The notes beneath the pieces are model-generated. The model saw only the letters and a list, made by a program, of their open reading frames with translations, was not told the origin of the DNA and ran no database searches. From CAVPXC01 sp963709505 (GTDB taxonomy: Bacteria > Chloroflexota > Anaerolineae > JAAEKA01), in the NCBI GenBank assembly GCA_963709505.1, contig CAVPXC010000022.1, positions 1-64,000 of the forward strand: 64,000 nt of DNA, written 5' to 3'. The stretch's first letter is position 1. Each line of letters opens with the position of its first letter. Positions 48,689-58,182 of the stretch are shown piece by piece. The position numbers and the translations under genes were made by a program.

Positions 48689-50134
48689 ATGTTTCGTAAG
48701 AAGTCTCTCGCATTCTCGGCTCTTGGCCTAGTTCTGGTCTTGAGCATGCTAATCGTAGGTGTCGCGCCCAGTGGATCGGGCGCCGCCAGCCACCGTGAGG
48801 CGCCGCTGATCGCTCTCGATCCAGCCGCCGATATCACCGACTTTTTCATGTTCCGCAGCTATGAGCCCGGCCATGAAAACAATCTGGTTCTCATCATGGA
48901 CGTCATTCCTGGCGAAGAGCCAAGCTCCGGGCCGAACTACTACAACTTCGACCCGAACGTGCTCTACACCTTCTATCTTGACAACGATAAGAACGGCAAG
49001 GCCAACGATATTCGCTTCGAGTTGAGCTTTACCAACGAGTTCAGGGGTGTGCCGCAGGCCTTGGGTCTGTTCCTGGCCTACCTGGGCAATGTGCCACCTT
49101 CTAACGGCTCGATCGTTCCGCCGATCACCGCTCTGGATGGACCTGGCTCGGAAGGTCTCGGTCTGCGCCAGCGGTACAACGTCGTCATGGTGAGGGGAAA
49201 TCGCCGCACTACACTGGGCAGTGGATTATTCGCCGTGCCGTCGAATGTAGGTCCCCGCACGATGCCGAACTACGACTCACTGGCGGCTCAGGGCATTTAT
49301 ACGCTGGCGCAAGGCGTGCGCGTGTTCGCCGGCCAGCGAGATGACCCCTTCTACATCGACCTGGGCGCGGTGTTCGACACAATCAACCTACGCTCACCCG
49401 GAACGGACATGCTGTCTGGCTTCAACGTCCACAGCATTGCCCTGGAGGTGCCGGCCAGCCTGCTCACTGCCGACGGCATGGGCCCTGGCCAGACGACGCA
49501 GCCCGTCCTGGGTGCGTATGCGAACACGAGTCGTCGTAGGGTTACGGTACTTGGGCTAGATGGCAAGAGCATGGACGCCACGGACCGGAGCGTGGCGCCC
49601 CAGCAAGACGGCGCTGAGACTTTCAACAGCTTTATCCAAGTACAGCGCCTGGCCAATCCCCTGGTCAACGAGGCAATCATCGGCACAGGAGACAAGGATC
49701 GCTGGAACAGAACAGATCCTAGGCAGGAGGCCGCCTTCGTCGATTACTACACCAATCCGCGCCTCGCGACGGCGCTCTCCCTGGTCTTTGGCGTCCCGGC
49801 CACTCCGCTGTTCGACCTGCGCGACGTGCTGTTGACGTACACGCCCGGCGACTACAGCCGGCTCTCGGAACTCCTGCGCCTCAACATCAGCGTGGCGCCC
49901 ACGCCACTGGCCAGCCAACAGCGGCTGACCGTACTGGCCGGCGACAATGCCGGTTGGCCCAACGGCAGGCGGCCCATCGACGATGTGACCGATGTTGCCA
50001 TTCAGGTGATCGGCGGGACGAACTTCGCCGGCGCCGGCGACAACGTTCATGGGAACGACAAGCCGTTACCGGAGGCCTTTCCTTTCCTACCCAGCCCGTG
50101 GGATGGCCGGAATCGCTTCCACACCAATCCATAG
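48689..50134 (+). CDS. Secreted DUF4331 protein
   Basis: 481 residues. Residues 1-33 are a signal peptide (KKSLAFSALGLVLVLSMLIV). The mature start SHREAPLIALDPAADITDFF is the DUF4331 signature, followed by LVLIMDVIPGEEPSSGPNYY, DPNVLYTFYLDNDKNGKAND and, near the end, the conserved GRRPIDDVTDVAIQVIGG and FPFLPSPWDGRN. DUF4331 proteins are exported and of unknown function. The next two genes encode a TPR protein and a NicO metal permease, and the three recur together in bacteria as far as I know. Confidence 0.85.
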   Translation: MFRKKSLAFSALGLVLVLSMLIVGVAPSGSGAASHREAPLIALDPAADITDFFMFRSYEPGHENNLVLIMDVIPGEEPSSGPNYYNFDPNVLYTFYLDNDKNGKANDIRFELSFTNEFRGVPQALGLFLAYLGNVPPSNGSIVPPITALDGPGSEGLGLRQRYNVVMVRGNRRTTLGSGLFAVPSNVGPRTMPNYDSLAAQGIYTLAQGVRVFAGQRDDPFYIDLGAVFDTINLRSPGTDMLSGFNVHSIALEVPASLLTADGMGPGQTTQPVLGAYANTSRRRVTVLGLDGKSMDATDRSVAPQQDGAETFNSFIQVQRLANPLVNEAIIGTGDKDRWNRTDPRQEAAFVDYYTNPRLATALSLVFGVPATPLFDLRDVLLTYTPGDYSRLSELLRLNISVAPTPLASQQRLTVLAGDNAGWPNGRRPIDDVTDVAIQVIGGTNFAGAGDNVHGNDKPLPEAFPFLPSPWDGRNRFHTNP

Positions 50135-50166
50135 GTAACTCGATGGAGTAACCTGGAGCCCGTGAG

Positions 50167-50200
50167 AGATCGGTCCGGTCTTCGGAGACCGGACCGATCT
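50167..50200. repeat. 15-bp stem hairpin, repeated elsewhere
   Basis: AGATCGGTCCGGTCT and its exact complement around TCGG, followed by AGAGATCAAG. The same core (CGGTCCGGTC ... GACCGGACCG) forms a hairpin at 56476-56507, with another half copy at 56,533. It may act as a processing or termination hairpin between DUF4331 and the TPR gene. Confidence 0.7.
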
Positions 50201-50244
50201 AGAGATCAAGTAGCTCCGGGTGACTCCGGCAAATGGAGGTCGTA

Positions 50245-51591
50245 ATGCAAGCTCCTGCACACAATCGATGGAGTATCCGAATCGCCATCCTGCTCGCAGT
50301 TCTTTCCGGGCTGGTCGCCACATCGTGGATATTGGCGGGACCACGCGCCTCAAAGGCCTCCTTGCTGCCGGAAGACTACCTGGGCGAAACGCTATTCCGG
50401 GCAGGTTCATCGACCGATCACCGGTTAGAAAGCCTGCAGGAAAAGCTGCGCAAAACACCCGACGATTGGCGAGCATTCAGCCAACTGGGCCTGGTGTATC
50501 TTCAGAAGGCACGCGAGACCGGCGATCCTACGTATTATCAGAAGACGGAAGATGCGTTGAGCAAAGCGCTAGCCATGGAACCCGAGGATTACTCGGCCAC
50601 CGGCGCTATGGGTGCACTGGCACTGGCCCGTCACCAGTTTCGAGATGCACTGAAGTGGGGCGAGCGAGCCCGTAGCATCAACCCGGATCGGGCCTACGCC
50701 TATGGCGTCAAAACCGATGCCTTGGTCGAGCTAGGCCGCTACGACGAAGCGGTTCAGACCCTCCAGCACATGGTGGATATGCGTCCGGATGCCAGCGCCT
50801 ACGCGCGCGTCTCGTATCTACGTGAGCTGAACGGCGACACGAACGGCGCTATCCGCATGATGCAATGGGCTGTCGATAGTGCCGCAAGCCCCGAAAACAC
50901 GGCTTGGAGCCGGACGCAACTGGGCAATCTGTATTTCAACAGCGGCGACCTCAGCCGAGCTGAACAGGAGTACCAGCGCGTGTTGGTGGAGCTACCGGGC
51001 TATGTCTATGCGCAAGCGGGGTTGGGACGCCTCCGCGCGGCGCAGGGGCAGACTTTCGAAGCCATTTCGTTGCTGGAGCATGCCAGCCAATCGATGCCCC
51101 TGCCTGAGTTCGTCATCACGCTGGCAGATCTGTACCAGGTCGCCGGCATGCACGAATCCGTCCACAAACAGCAAATCTTGTTGGGCGGCATCCAACGGCT
51201 TTATCAAGTCAACGGCGTTGACCTCGATTTGGAGTTGGCGCTGTACAACGCCGACCATGGCATTGATCCCGCCGGCACGCTGGCCCAGGCCCGCCAAGCC
51301 TACGCGCGGCGGCCCAGTGTCTACGCGGCAGATGTGCTTGCTTGGGCGCTCTATCAGACCGGCGATTACCAGGCAGCCCTGTCGTATAGCCAGGAAGCCC
51401 TCAGGCTGGGAACCAAAGATGCCTTGAAGCTGTTCCATGCCGGAATGATCTATTCCAAGCTCAATAACCCCGACCAGGCCCGGCACTTCCTGGAAAGCGC
51501 GCTGGCGGTCAATCCGAATTTCTCGATTGTCTATGCCCCGGTGGCGCGACAGACGGTGGACGATCTCATGGCTTTGACTGCTGTCCACTAG
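50245..51591 (+). CDS. TPR protein with N-terminal anchor
   Basis: 448 residues from the ATG with GGAGGT eight bases upstream. One membrane helix at residues 10-31 (IAILLAVLSGLVATSWIL), then at least seven tetratricopeptide-like repeats from about 75 to 430 (DWRAFSQLGLVYLQKARETG, YSATGAMGALALARHQFRDA, AFGYDEA-type turns, WSRTQLGNLYFNSGDLSRAE). TPR arrays bind proteins; outward-facing here, it may hold the DUF4331 protein or the permease's soluble domain. Confidence 0.85.
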   Translation: MQAPAHNRWSIRIAILLAVLSGLVATSWILAGPRASKASLLPEDYLGETLFRAGSSTDHRLESLQEKLRKTPDDWRAFSQLGLVYLQKARETGDPTYYQKTEDALSKALAMEPEDYSATGAMGALALARHQFRDALKWGERARSINPDRAYAYGVKTDALVELGRYDEAVQTLQHMVDMRPDASAYARVSYLRELNGDTNGAIRMMQWAVDSAASPENTAWSRTQLGNLYFNSGDLSRAEQEYQRVLVELPGYVYAQAGLGRLRAAQGQTFEAISLLEHASQSMPLPEFVITLADLYQVAGMHESVHKQQILLGGIQRLYQVNGVDLDLELALYNADHGIDPAGTLAQARQAYARRPSVYAADVLAWALYQTGDYQAALSYSQEALRLGTKDALKLFHAGMIYSKLNNPDQARHFLESALAVNPNFSIVYAPVARQTVDDLMALTAVH

Positions 51592-51639
51592 CGTCAAGTC
51601 GCCGCAACTAGCGCAACACGATCCCTGGAGACAAACCTC

Positions 51640-53196
51640 ATGCAAAAGTTCCGTGCACTCCGTATCGCTGGATTGATTTTGATTTGTACGCAGGTGTTTA
51701 CCCTATCTGCACTGGCCCATCCGCTCGGAAATTTTACCGTCAACCAATATGCGGGTCTCACCATCAACCCTGAGCGTGTGACGGTGGATTACGTAGTGGA
51801 TATGGCCGAAATCCCCGCGCTGCAAGCGATCACGGAACTGCACGCGGACGGCAACGAGCCGCCCAGCCCAGCGGAAGCAAACCGTTACCACATGACTCAA
51901 TGCCAGACTCTAGGTCCTGGGTTGCGTTTACAAGTCAATGGCAAGCCAGTCGCGCTGACCCTGGTTACATCTTCCGTCGAGTTCCCCCCGGGTCAGGGCG
52001 GCCTGCTGACGTTGCGCCTAGACTGCCAGTACCAGGTCAACATCGAGTTGCCCGGACAACCCGCCAACCTGGACTTCGAGAACACCAACTACCCGGACCG
52101 GCTGGGCTGGCGAGAGATTGTCGTCGGCGCTCAAGGCTGGGCGCTAAGCGGTGATTTTGCGGTCAGCAGCAGCAGCCAACGGCTGACTCACTATCCCAAC
52201 GACCTCCTGAGCAATCCGCCAGACCAGCGCAAAGTCAAGGTATCGATGGAATCCCAGCCTCTTGAGACTGCATCGATGGCCGGCCGGCCGGCATCGCTTG
52301 CGTTGCCGGCGACGGGTTCCACGCTAACCGCCAGACGAGACGACACTTTCACGCGGTTGATCCACCAAAAGGACCGCTCACTGCCCGCGATCTTGCTGGC
52401 ACTCGGCATCGCGGTCGTCTGGGGCGCCATGCACGCTGCCACCCCTGGCCACGGCAAGACCGTCGTCGGCGCCTACCTTGTTGGGTCACGTGGCACGGCC
52501 CGGCATGCGCTAGGGTTGGGACTGACGACCACGGTAACTCATACGGCTGGGGTCTATGCGTTGGGCTTCATAGCGCTGATGGCATCGCGATATGTCATGC
52601 CTGAGCGGTTGTTTCCTTGGCTCAGCCTTGTCTCCGGCCTCTTGGTAGCGGGTATCGGCATACGGCTCGTTGCTAGCCGGCTAGGTGGTCTACCCCGGTT
52701 GCGCAGCCGGGATCGGGCGCAACCCGTTCATTCCCACCACGACGACCCCTCGCACACTCACGACCATTCGCATGACCATGATCATTCGGATCATTCGCAC
52801 GATCATGGCTTCCTTCATGGCCACGACCACGATCATGGCCACAGCCATCTCCCGCCGGGAACAGATGGATCGCCGATGACTTGGCGCGGCTTGCTGGCGT
52901 TGGGCATTTCCGGCGGTCTCCTGCCGTGCCCCTCTGCCATGGTTATCATGCTAGGTGCGGTTGCAGTCAACCGCACCGCCTTCGGACTTGCATTGGTGCT
53001 GGCGTTCAGTCTTGGTCTGGCCGGCGTGCTGACCGGCATCGGCCTGCTGTTTATCTATGCAGGCCGGTATTCCGACCGGCTGCCGGTGCCTAGCGGCGCC
53101 AGACGCCTGCTGCCGGCAGTCAGCGCGCTGTTTGTCACTTTCGCCGGACTTGGCATCGCCTTCAAAGCGCTGACGGAGATCGGCCTGCTCCGTTAA
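51640..53196 (+). CDS. NicO/HupE-type metal permease with His-rich loop
   Basis: 518 residues. A signal-like helix, then an outward beta domain to about residue 240 (HPLGNFTVNQYAGLTINPER, as in HupE-type N-termini). The permease has the motifs GAMHAATPGHGKTVVGAYLV and ISGGLLPCPSAMVIMLGAVA. Between TM pairs, residues 363-405 are packed with histidine and aspartate (HDHSHDHDHSDHSHDHG), a metal-binding loop. The family exports or imports nickel or cobalt. It follows the TPR gene by 48 bp. Confidence 0.85.
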   Translation: MQKFRALRIAGLILICTQVFTLSALAHPLGNFTVNQYAGLTINPERVTVDYVVDMAEIPALQAITELHADGNEPPSPAEANRYHMTQCQTLGPGLRLQVNGKPVALTLVTSSVEFPPGQGGLLTLRLDCQYQVNIELPGQPANLDFENTNYPDRLGWREIVVGAQGWALSGDFAVSSSSQRLTHYPNDLLSNPPDQRKVKVSMESQPLETASMAGRPASLALPATGSTLTARRDDTFTRLIHQKDRSLPAILLALGIAVVWGAMHAATPGHGKTVVGAYLVGSRGTARHALGLGLTTTVTHTAGVYALGFIALMASRYVMPERLFPWLSLVSGLLVAGIGIRLVASRLGGLPRLRSRDRAQPVHSHHDDPSHTHDHSHDHDHSDHSHDHGFLHGHDHDHGHSHLPPGTDGSPMTWRGLLALGISGGLLPCPSAMVIMLGAVAVNRTAFGLALVLAFSLGLAGVLTGIGLLFIYAGRYSDRLPVPSGARRLLPAVSALFVTFAGLGIAFKALTEIGLLR

Positions 53197-53990
53197 CTGC
53201 CAATCGTCGTCTGCAGCCAGGTCAGGAACTCGGCCCACGCCTCACCCGGTGCGCCGCCAGCGCGAATGGCGTCGATGCCGCCCACAAAGGCATGGCCGAC
53301 GCCCGGGTAGACCGTGATCTGGTTTGGTATGCCAGCCACGTTCAAGCCGATTTGGAACGCCTCGACCTCTCCAAGCGGGATCGACGCATCGTCGGCGCCA
53401 AAGATGCCTAGGACCGGCCCGGGCAGCTTGCTGAGCTGAGCCGGATCGGTCACCAAAGAACCATAGAAGATGCCCGTAGCAGACGGCTTGGCATGCGCCA
53501 GGCTGTATTGCAGCGCGGCATCACCGCCGTAGCAGAAGCCCATCACGGCAATGCGCTCCGGGTCAACATCGGACTGGCCGGCAAGCCAGTCGAATGTGGC
53601 ATCCAGATCGCCGACCACCTGCTCCATGCGCGTAGTGATGCGCAGAAAGATCGCCCGCGGGATCCAGCCCGTAGTTTTCCCTCGGTAGGTGTCGGGCGCC
53701 ATGACCACGTAGCCCTCGTCGGCCAGGGCCTCGGCCTTTTCGACGATATCCGGCCGCAGGCCGAAGAACTCGTGGATCATGACTACGCCCGGATAGATGC
53801 CGGGTGCGTCAGGCCGGGCGACGTAGGCGCGGATCATCTGGCCGTCGGGGCCGGCGATCTCGGTGTTGGTGAGCTGCTCGACACGGCTGCCGCCAATCAG
53901 AGCATCGACAATGACCGAGCCGGCGAGGAAGACGACGAAAGCCAGCAGAAGACCGACGAGAACAAGGATGATGGTGCGTACGATTTTCAA
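53193..53990 (-). CDS. Membrane-anchored dienelactone hydrolase
   Basis: 265 residues. An N-terminal membrane helix (IILVLVGLLLAFVVFLAGSV) precedes an alpha/beta hydrolase: GVVMIHEFFGLRPDIVEKAE, the nucleophile Cys in VMGFCYGGDAALQYS, then LGIFGADDASIP and GVGHAFVGG with the His. Dienelactone hydrolases open lactone rings, but anchored ones have unknown substrates. The stop overlaps the convergent permease gene by four bases. Confidence 0.85.
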   Translation of the reverse strand: MKIVRTIILVLVGLLLAFVVFLAGSVIVDALIGGSRVEQLTNTEIAGPDGQMIRAYVARPDAPGIYPGVVMIHEFFGLRPDIVEKAEALADEGYVVMAPDTYRGKTTGWIPRAIFLRITTRMEQVVGDLDATFDWLAGQSDVDPERIAVMGFCYGGDAALQYSLAHAKPSATGIFYGSLVTDPAQLSKLPGPVLGIFGADDASIPLGEVEAFQIGLNVAGIPNQITVYPGVGHAFVGGIDAIRAGGAPGEAWAEFLTWLQTTIGS

Positions 53991-54016
53991 GCGATCACCT
54001 CTCAGGGATTAAGATC

Positions 54017-54152
54017 CCAGGACTTACGCAAAACGGGTCTCGATACGGCCCGGTGGGTTGAGTAGCGGTCAAGAACGGGTACTCACACGTGCCGAAACTA
54101 GCGTATCGAAACCCACCGGGCCGTATCGAGACCCGTTTTGCGTAAGTCCTGG
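54017..54152. repeat. Foldback element with 43-bp perfect arms
   Basis: Arms 54017-54059 and 54110-54152 are perfectly complementary over 43 bases around a 50-base loop. The outer end AGGACTTACGCA is known to me as a terminal repeat of several insertion sequences in cyanobacteria and Chloroflexota. The unit has no coding capacity, so it looks like a MITE mobilised by such a transposase. Confidence 0.85.
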
Positions 54153-54256
54153 ATCCTTGTCTGAAGTTGAGAAGTGGCCGCAGCCAACGGCGGAGAGATC
54201 GCGTTGGTCAACCCTCCGCAGTCGCTGAGGCGACTTCTCAGGTTCAGCCAGTGAAT

Positions 54257-55137
54257 TCATTCACTGGGTTGCGTCCGGGCGTTCAAGAACCGGTAGATCG
54301 CCGAAAAATCCTCGTCGCCCAGCCCATGGCGAATCGCAAGCGCGTAGATCTCCTTGGCAGTGTTAACAATCGGCATGGCCACGTCATGCTCGTAAGCCGT
54401 AAGCGCGGCCAGATGGAGGTCTTTGCGCATCCACTGCAGGGGAAGTCGGCGTCACCGAAAGCGTCTGCTTCCAGCCGGGCGCGCTTGCCAGTAACGATCG
54501 CCGGCACGGCCGGGCTGCCGAGCAGGAAGTCGAGAAGCACCGACTGGGGCAGCCCCAGCGCCTGGCCCATGGCCATAGACTCTGAAAAAGCTGCCATCGC
54601 GCCGCCCAGCAGCGAGTTAAACACGATCTTGAGCGACGTGCCCATGCCGTGCTCGCCGACGTGTACCACGCGCTGCCCCATTGCGTCGAAGTAAGGTTTT
54701 GCCTCGGCCACATCCGCCACGTCGCCGCCCACGAGGAAGGTCAACTGGCCCGCCGCGGCCGGCGCCTTACTGCCGGCGACCGGCGCATCCAGGAAGCGCA
54801 CCTGGCACTGTGCCGCCGCGCCGGCCATGTCACGAGAGAAAGACGGGTTGACCGTGCTACAATCCACCCAAAGGCTACCGGGTTGGAGTTGATCGAGAAA
54901 GCCGTCGTGCCCGATTGCGATCTCGGCCACGGCCGGCGGATCGCCCAACATCGTGAAAAGGATGTCCACCTGCCCGGCGACGGCCGCAGGCGTGTCGGCC
55001 CAGACCGCACCGCCGGCCAACAGCGCGCCAGCCTTCTCTTTGGTACGATTGCTGACAACCAGCTCAAGGCCGGCCTTCTGCAGATTGGCAGCCATGCGGC
55101 TGCCCATGATGCCCAGACCAATAAAACCGAGGGTCAT
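54257..55137 (-). pseudogene. 3-Hydroxyisobutyrate dehydrogenase-like oxidoreductase, one frameshift
   Basis: About 293 residues. NAD site LGFIGLGIMGSRMAANLQ, substrate loop DCSTVNPSFSRDMA, DAPVAGSKAPAAAGQLTFLV and the catalytic lysine region HVGEHGMGTSLKIVFNSLLG. A missing base near 54,440 interrupts it; afterwards ALTAYEHDVAMPIVNTAKE-type sequence leads to AIYRFLNARTQPSE. It oxidises a beta-hydroxy acid, for example tartronate or 3-hydroxyisobutyrate. It precedes a CoA transferase and a hydratase gene on the strand. Confidence 0.85.
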
Positions 55138-55222
55138 GGTTAGTCTCCTGCCATAAGGTTGGCGCGGACTCGCGCGGGGCGAGTATACCCCAACCCTCCC
55201 CATCGGCCAACTATACCGCCCT

Positions 55223-56446
55223 CTATGCCGTCTCCGGCCCGGCTACGACCCGCTCGTCGTGCAATTTGGCGATCTCGCCGTCACTCAGGCCAAGAATAGA
55301 GGCAAGGATCTCGTCGGTGTGCTCGCCCAGCAGCGGCGCACGCATCGGTTCGAGGCGCAGCGCGGCGCCGAAATCGAGCGGCGATGCCGGCATCAGATAG
55401 GTGCCGATGCCCGGCTGCTCGACCATACTAAACATGGGGTTGGCAACGGAACATTCGGGGTCGTGCCGAACCAGCTCCATAAAGGACTGGTAGAGGCCCC
55501 AGCAGACCCCATTTTTCTCGAACGCATCGCGGAACTCGTCGATACGGCGCTCGTGGATCCAGGGCTCGAGGATGTCGGCGATGTACCGGCGCGCTCGAAA
55601 GCGATCGCCCTCCAGCGACAGGTCCAGCCGCATGCGCTCGGCCAGCTCGTCGAACTCCGGGCCCAGCCCGGTGGCCTTGACCAGCCCCTGCCACTGCCGG
55701 TTGGTCAACGCGACAATCATGATCTGCTGGCCATCGCCGGTGATGAAGTCGCGGCCGAAGGCGCCATACAGGTAGTTGCCCATCTTGGGCCGCTTGGCTT
55801 GGTTGATCTGCACCTCGGCGATCTTGCCCAGATTCCCGACGGCGGACATGGCCACATCGGCCAGGGGCAGCTTGACGAGCTGGCCTTCGCCTGTGAGACG
55901 GCGATGGCGCTCGGCGGCCAGCAGGCCGGCCACGGCCATCTGGCCGGTGATCATGTCCCAAGCCGGCAGGACGTGGTTGACGGGATCGTGCGTGCCGTCC
56001 GGCCCGGTGGCGGCCGGAAAGCCGACGGCCGGGTTGATCGTATAGTCGACGACCGAACCGCCGTGGCGATCCCCCATGATGTTGACCATGATCAAATCGG
56101 CGCGGCGCTTCTTGAGGGCTTCGTAGGACAGCCAGCCGCGCGCGGGGAAGTTGGTCAGAAACAGCCCGGTGTTCTCGCCCGGCAAACAGATTAGCCTCGT
56201 GACCAGCTCTCTTCCCTCCGGGGCATTGATATCCACGGCGATCGAGCGTTTGCCCTTGTTGAGTCCTGCCCAGAACAGGCTTCTGCCGTCCTTGGTGATC
56301 GGCCAACGGCGATAATCCAGGCCGCCGCCGATCGGGTCGAAGCGAATGACATCGGCGCCGAGTTGAGCCAGTGTCATGCCACTCAGCGGTGCAGCCACAA
56401 AGGCCGATCCCTCTACGATGCGCAGGCCGGTCAGAATACCGTTCAT
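55223..56446 (-). CDS. CaiB/BaiF family III CoA transferase, mesaconyl-CoA transferase-like
   Basis: 407 residues: LTGLRIVEGSAFVAAPLSGM, TLAQLGADVIRFDPIGGGLD, WAGLNKGKRSIAVDINAPEG, then HVLPAWDMITGQMAV with the probable catalytic Asp163. Length and sequence style resemble mesaconyl-C1-CoA to C4-CoA transferase (Mct) of the Chloroflexus 3-hydroxypropionate bicycle. It precedes a MaoC hydratase, as mct lies near mch there. Family III enzymes are hard to assign by sight, so the precise acids are uncertain. Confidence 0.75.
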   Translation of the reverse strand: MNGILTGLRIVEGSAFVAAPLSGMTLAQLGADVIRFDPIGGGLDYRRWPITKDGRSLFWAGLNKGKRSIAVDINAPEGRELVTRLICLPGENTGLFLTNFPARGWLSYEALKKRRADLIMVNIMGDRHGGSVVDYTINPAVGFPAATGPDGTHDPVNHVLPAWDMITGQMAVAGLLAAERHRRLTGEGQLVKLPLADVAMSAVGNLGKIAEVQINQAKRPKMGNYLYGAFGRDFITGDGQQIMIVALTNRQWQGLVKATGLGPEFDELAERMRLDLSLEGDRFRARRYIADILEPWIHERRIDEFRDAFEKNGVCWGLYQSFMELVRHDPECSVANPMFSMVEQPGIGTYLMPASPLDFGAALRLEPMRAPLLGEHTDEILASILGLSDGEIAKLHDERVVAGPETA

Positions 56447-56475
56447 GGGTCACCTTTTCCCTCAACTGGTTCTTT

Positions 56476-56507
56476 GAACGGTCCGGTCCCCAAAGACCGG
56501 ACCGTTC
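56476..56507. repeat. Hairpin related to the one at 50167
   Basis: GAACGGTCCGGTC pairs with GACCGGACCGTTC around a 6-base loop, followed by TAGATCGATG. A further half copy (AGATCGGTCCGGTCTCTT) is at 56,533. It lies between the hydratase and CoA transferase genes and could separate their mRNAs. Confidence 0.7.
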
Positions 56508-56560
56508 TAGATCGATGACTGGATTAATTCAGAGATCGGTCCGGTCTCTTGTGCTACAAA

Positions 56561-57591
56561 TCAGGCCATCAAGCCAAGAACTCGCCAATCCAAGACCTGG
56601 ATATCGCTGCCTGGCTCGGGTGCTTGGTCACCGCGCTCGGCGTAGACGATCGCGGGAGATCGACCAGCCCACCGCCCTGATCGAGCGGATGGGCTTGATC
56701 GACGGTGACTTCGCTGCGCAGGATATCGCCCTCGAACACCGGCGCCGTGTGATCGCAGCTGCGCCAGGCCACCAACGTCACCAGGTTTGGCAGTGCATGG
56801 GTGATCTGGGCGGCGGCTATCGAGATGGTGTGCCCGCCGTAGACCAGCCGCTTGCCATAGACGCTGTTGGCCGCGTCGGTGTGGGTCACGGCGATGTTAA
56901 GCGTCATCCGCACCAGCTCCGGCGCGCAGGTGACCGTGTCGCGCGAGGTGATCGCGTAAGTCGTGCCGGCGACCAGATCCTCGAAATGGGTTCCGGCCAC
57001 GGTCTCTCGAAAAAGATTCAGCCGCCATGCCGCTGGGACAAAGGCCTTGACGGCCTGCAGCTCGATCTCCGCCGGGATGGCGTCGAAGGAATTGGCGTGG
57101 CCGGTGTTGGCCTGCGGGTTGCGACAGGGGATCATCGGGCAGCGCCAGAAGAGGAGGACCTCCTCGTCCCGCTGGTTGGCCACGCGCATCTCCAGCACGA
57201 CCAGGCCGGTGGCAGGCTTGCCCGGCTTAGCCAGGTTCTGCTTGAGCGCGGCCACTCGGGTGGTGGTGTGGATTGTATCCCCGAGATAGACCGGGCGCTT
57301 GAAGACCAGGCCCCGATAGAACAGGTTGGCCTTGACGCGCTGCGAGGCGTAGGTGGTCTGGCCGATGGCGATGTTGCAGACCAGGCTGGGATTGGCCAGC
57401 GGCTGATCATGGCCGGTGATGCGCTGCGACAGGGGATGGTCGAGCGGAAGGCGCAGCCGATCGCCGAAAAGCGCCTGGTGAACGGCTGCGTGTCCAGCCG
57501 TAATCGTCACGGCCGGCGCATCGGGCATGATCTGGCCGACCTCGAAATCCTCGAAGTACGGGCCGCCGATCTCGATTGTGTTTCCGGACAA
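56561..57591 (-). pseudogene. MaoC-type hydratase, mesaconyl-CoA hydratase-like, one frameshift
   Basis: About 343 residues made of two hot-dog domains. First: GGPYFEDFEVGQIMPDAPAV, then LCNIAIGQTT-type and YLGDTIHTTTRVAALKQN. Second: DLVAGTTYAITSRDTVTCAP, NIAVTHTDAANSVYGKRLVY and VYGGHTISIAAAQITHALPN. A missing base near 56,655 hides the tail IVYAERGDQAPEPGSDIQVL. The double hot-dog layout with a partner CoA transferase matches Mch, which hydrates mesaconyl-C1-CoA. Assignment to this exact substrate is inference. Confidence 0.7.
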
Positions 57592-57895
57592 GGTGACCTC
57601 CGGATCTCAAGGCACAGAGGATTGTGAAAGACGGTGCTATTTTAGCCCGACTTACGCGAGTTGGCAAACCGCCGCGCACGCGCCCAGTGCCGATCCGTTA
57701 GGTTGTCCCATGAGACCGGTCTAATCGTTTGCCGAATGCCCCCAGAAACAGTATAATTGAGACAATGGTCTCGTAGAATGCGATTAGGTAGCCAAAGAGT
57801 GACATGTTCATAAGCAATTTGATAACAGTGTATCGACCTATTACGGCTCGAGATATAACTGACGTTGAGAAGCGAAGTTTCAGGAGACTCAGAAA
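57592..57895. other. Gap before the CopG antitoxin
   Basis: No gene. A weak promoter-like TTGATAACAG and TATTACG pair lies at about 57,820-57,845, and AGGAGACTCAG precedes the ATG at 57,896. Confidence 0.35.
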
Positions 57896-58150
57896 ATGAA
57901 CCAGCTGGATCTACCGGAGTTCAAGACCTACGAAGAGGAAGCTGCATTCTGGGACAATTTGGATACCTCCGACTTCATGGGCGATGATGGAGAATGGTTT
58001 CAGTTCGAAACGACCAGCAAACGGGCCGTTCGTGTCGCCATTCTACCAGAGGTGGTGGACAAACTGGCCCAACGTGCACGCACGCAAGGCGTCTCCATTG
58101 AAACCCTCGTCAATGTATTCTTGATCGAACACATACGCGAGACCGCTTGA
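57896..58150 (+). CDS. Orphan CopG/BrnA-like antitoxin
   Basis: 84 residues: LPEFKTYEEEAAFWDNLDTS, DFMGDDGEWFQFETTSKRAV, then the ribbon-helix-helix part LPEVVDKLAQRARTQGVSIE. It resembles the antitoxin at 37647. No BrnT toxin gene adjoins it on either side, so it is an orphan. AGGAGACTCAG is its ribosome site. It is followed by a strong terminator. Confidence 0.75.
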   Translation: MNQLDLPEFKTYEEEAAFWDNLDTSDFMGDDGEWFQFETTSKRAVRVAILPEVVDKLAQRARTQGVSIETLVNVFLIEHIRETA

Positions 58151-58182
58151 CGAATAACTCGTCCAGCAAGTTAGCGTGAAGC

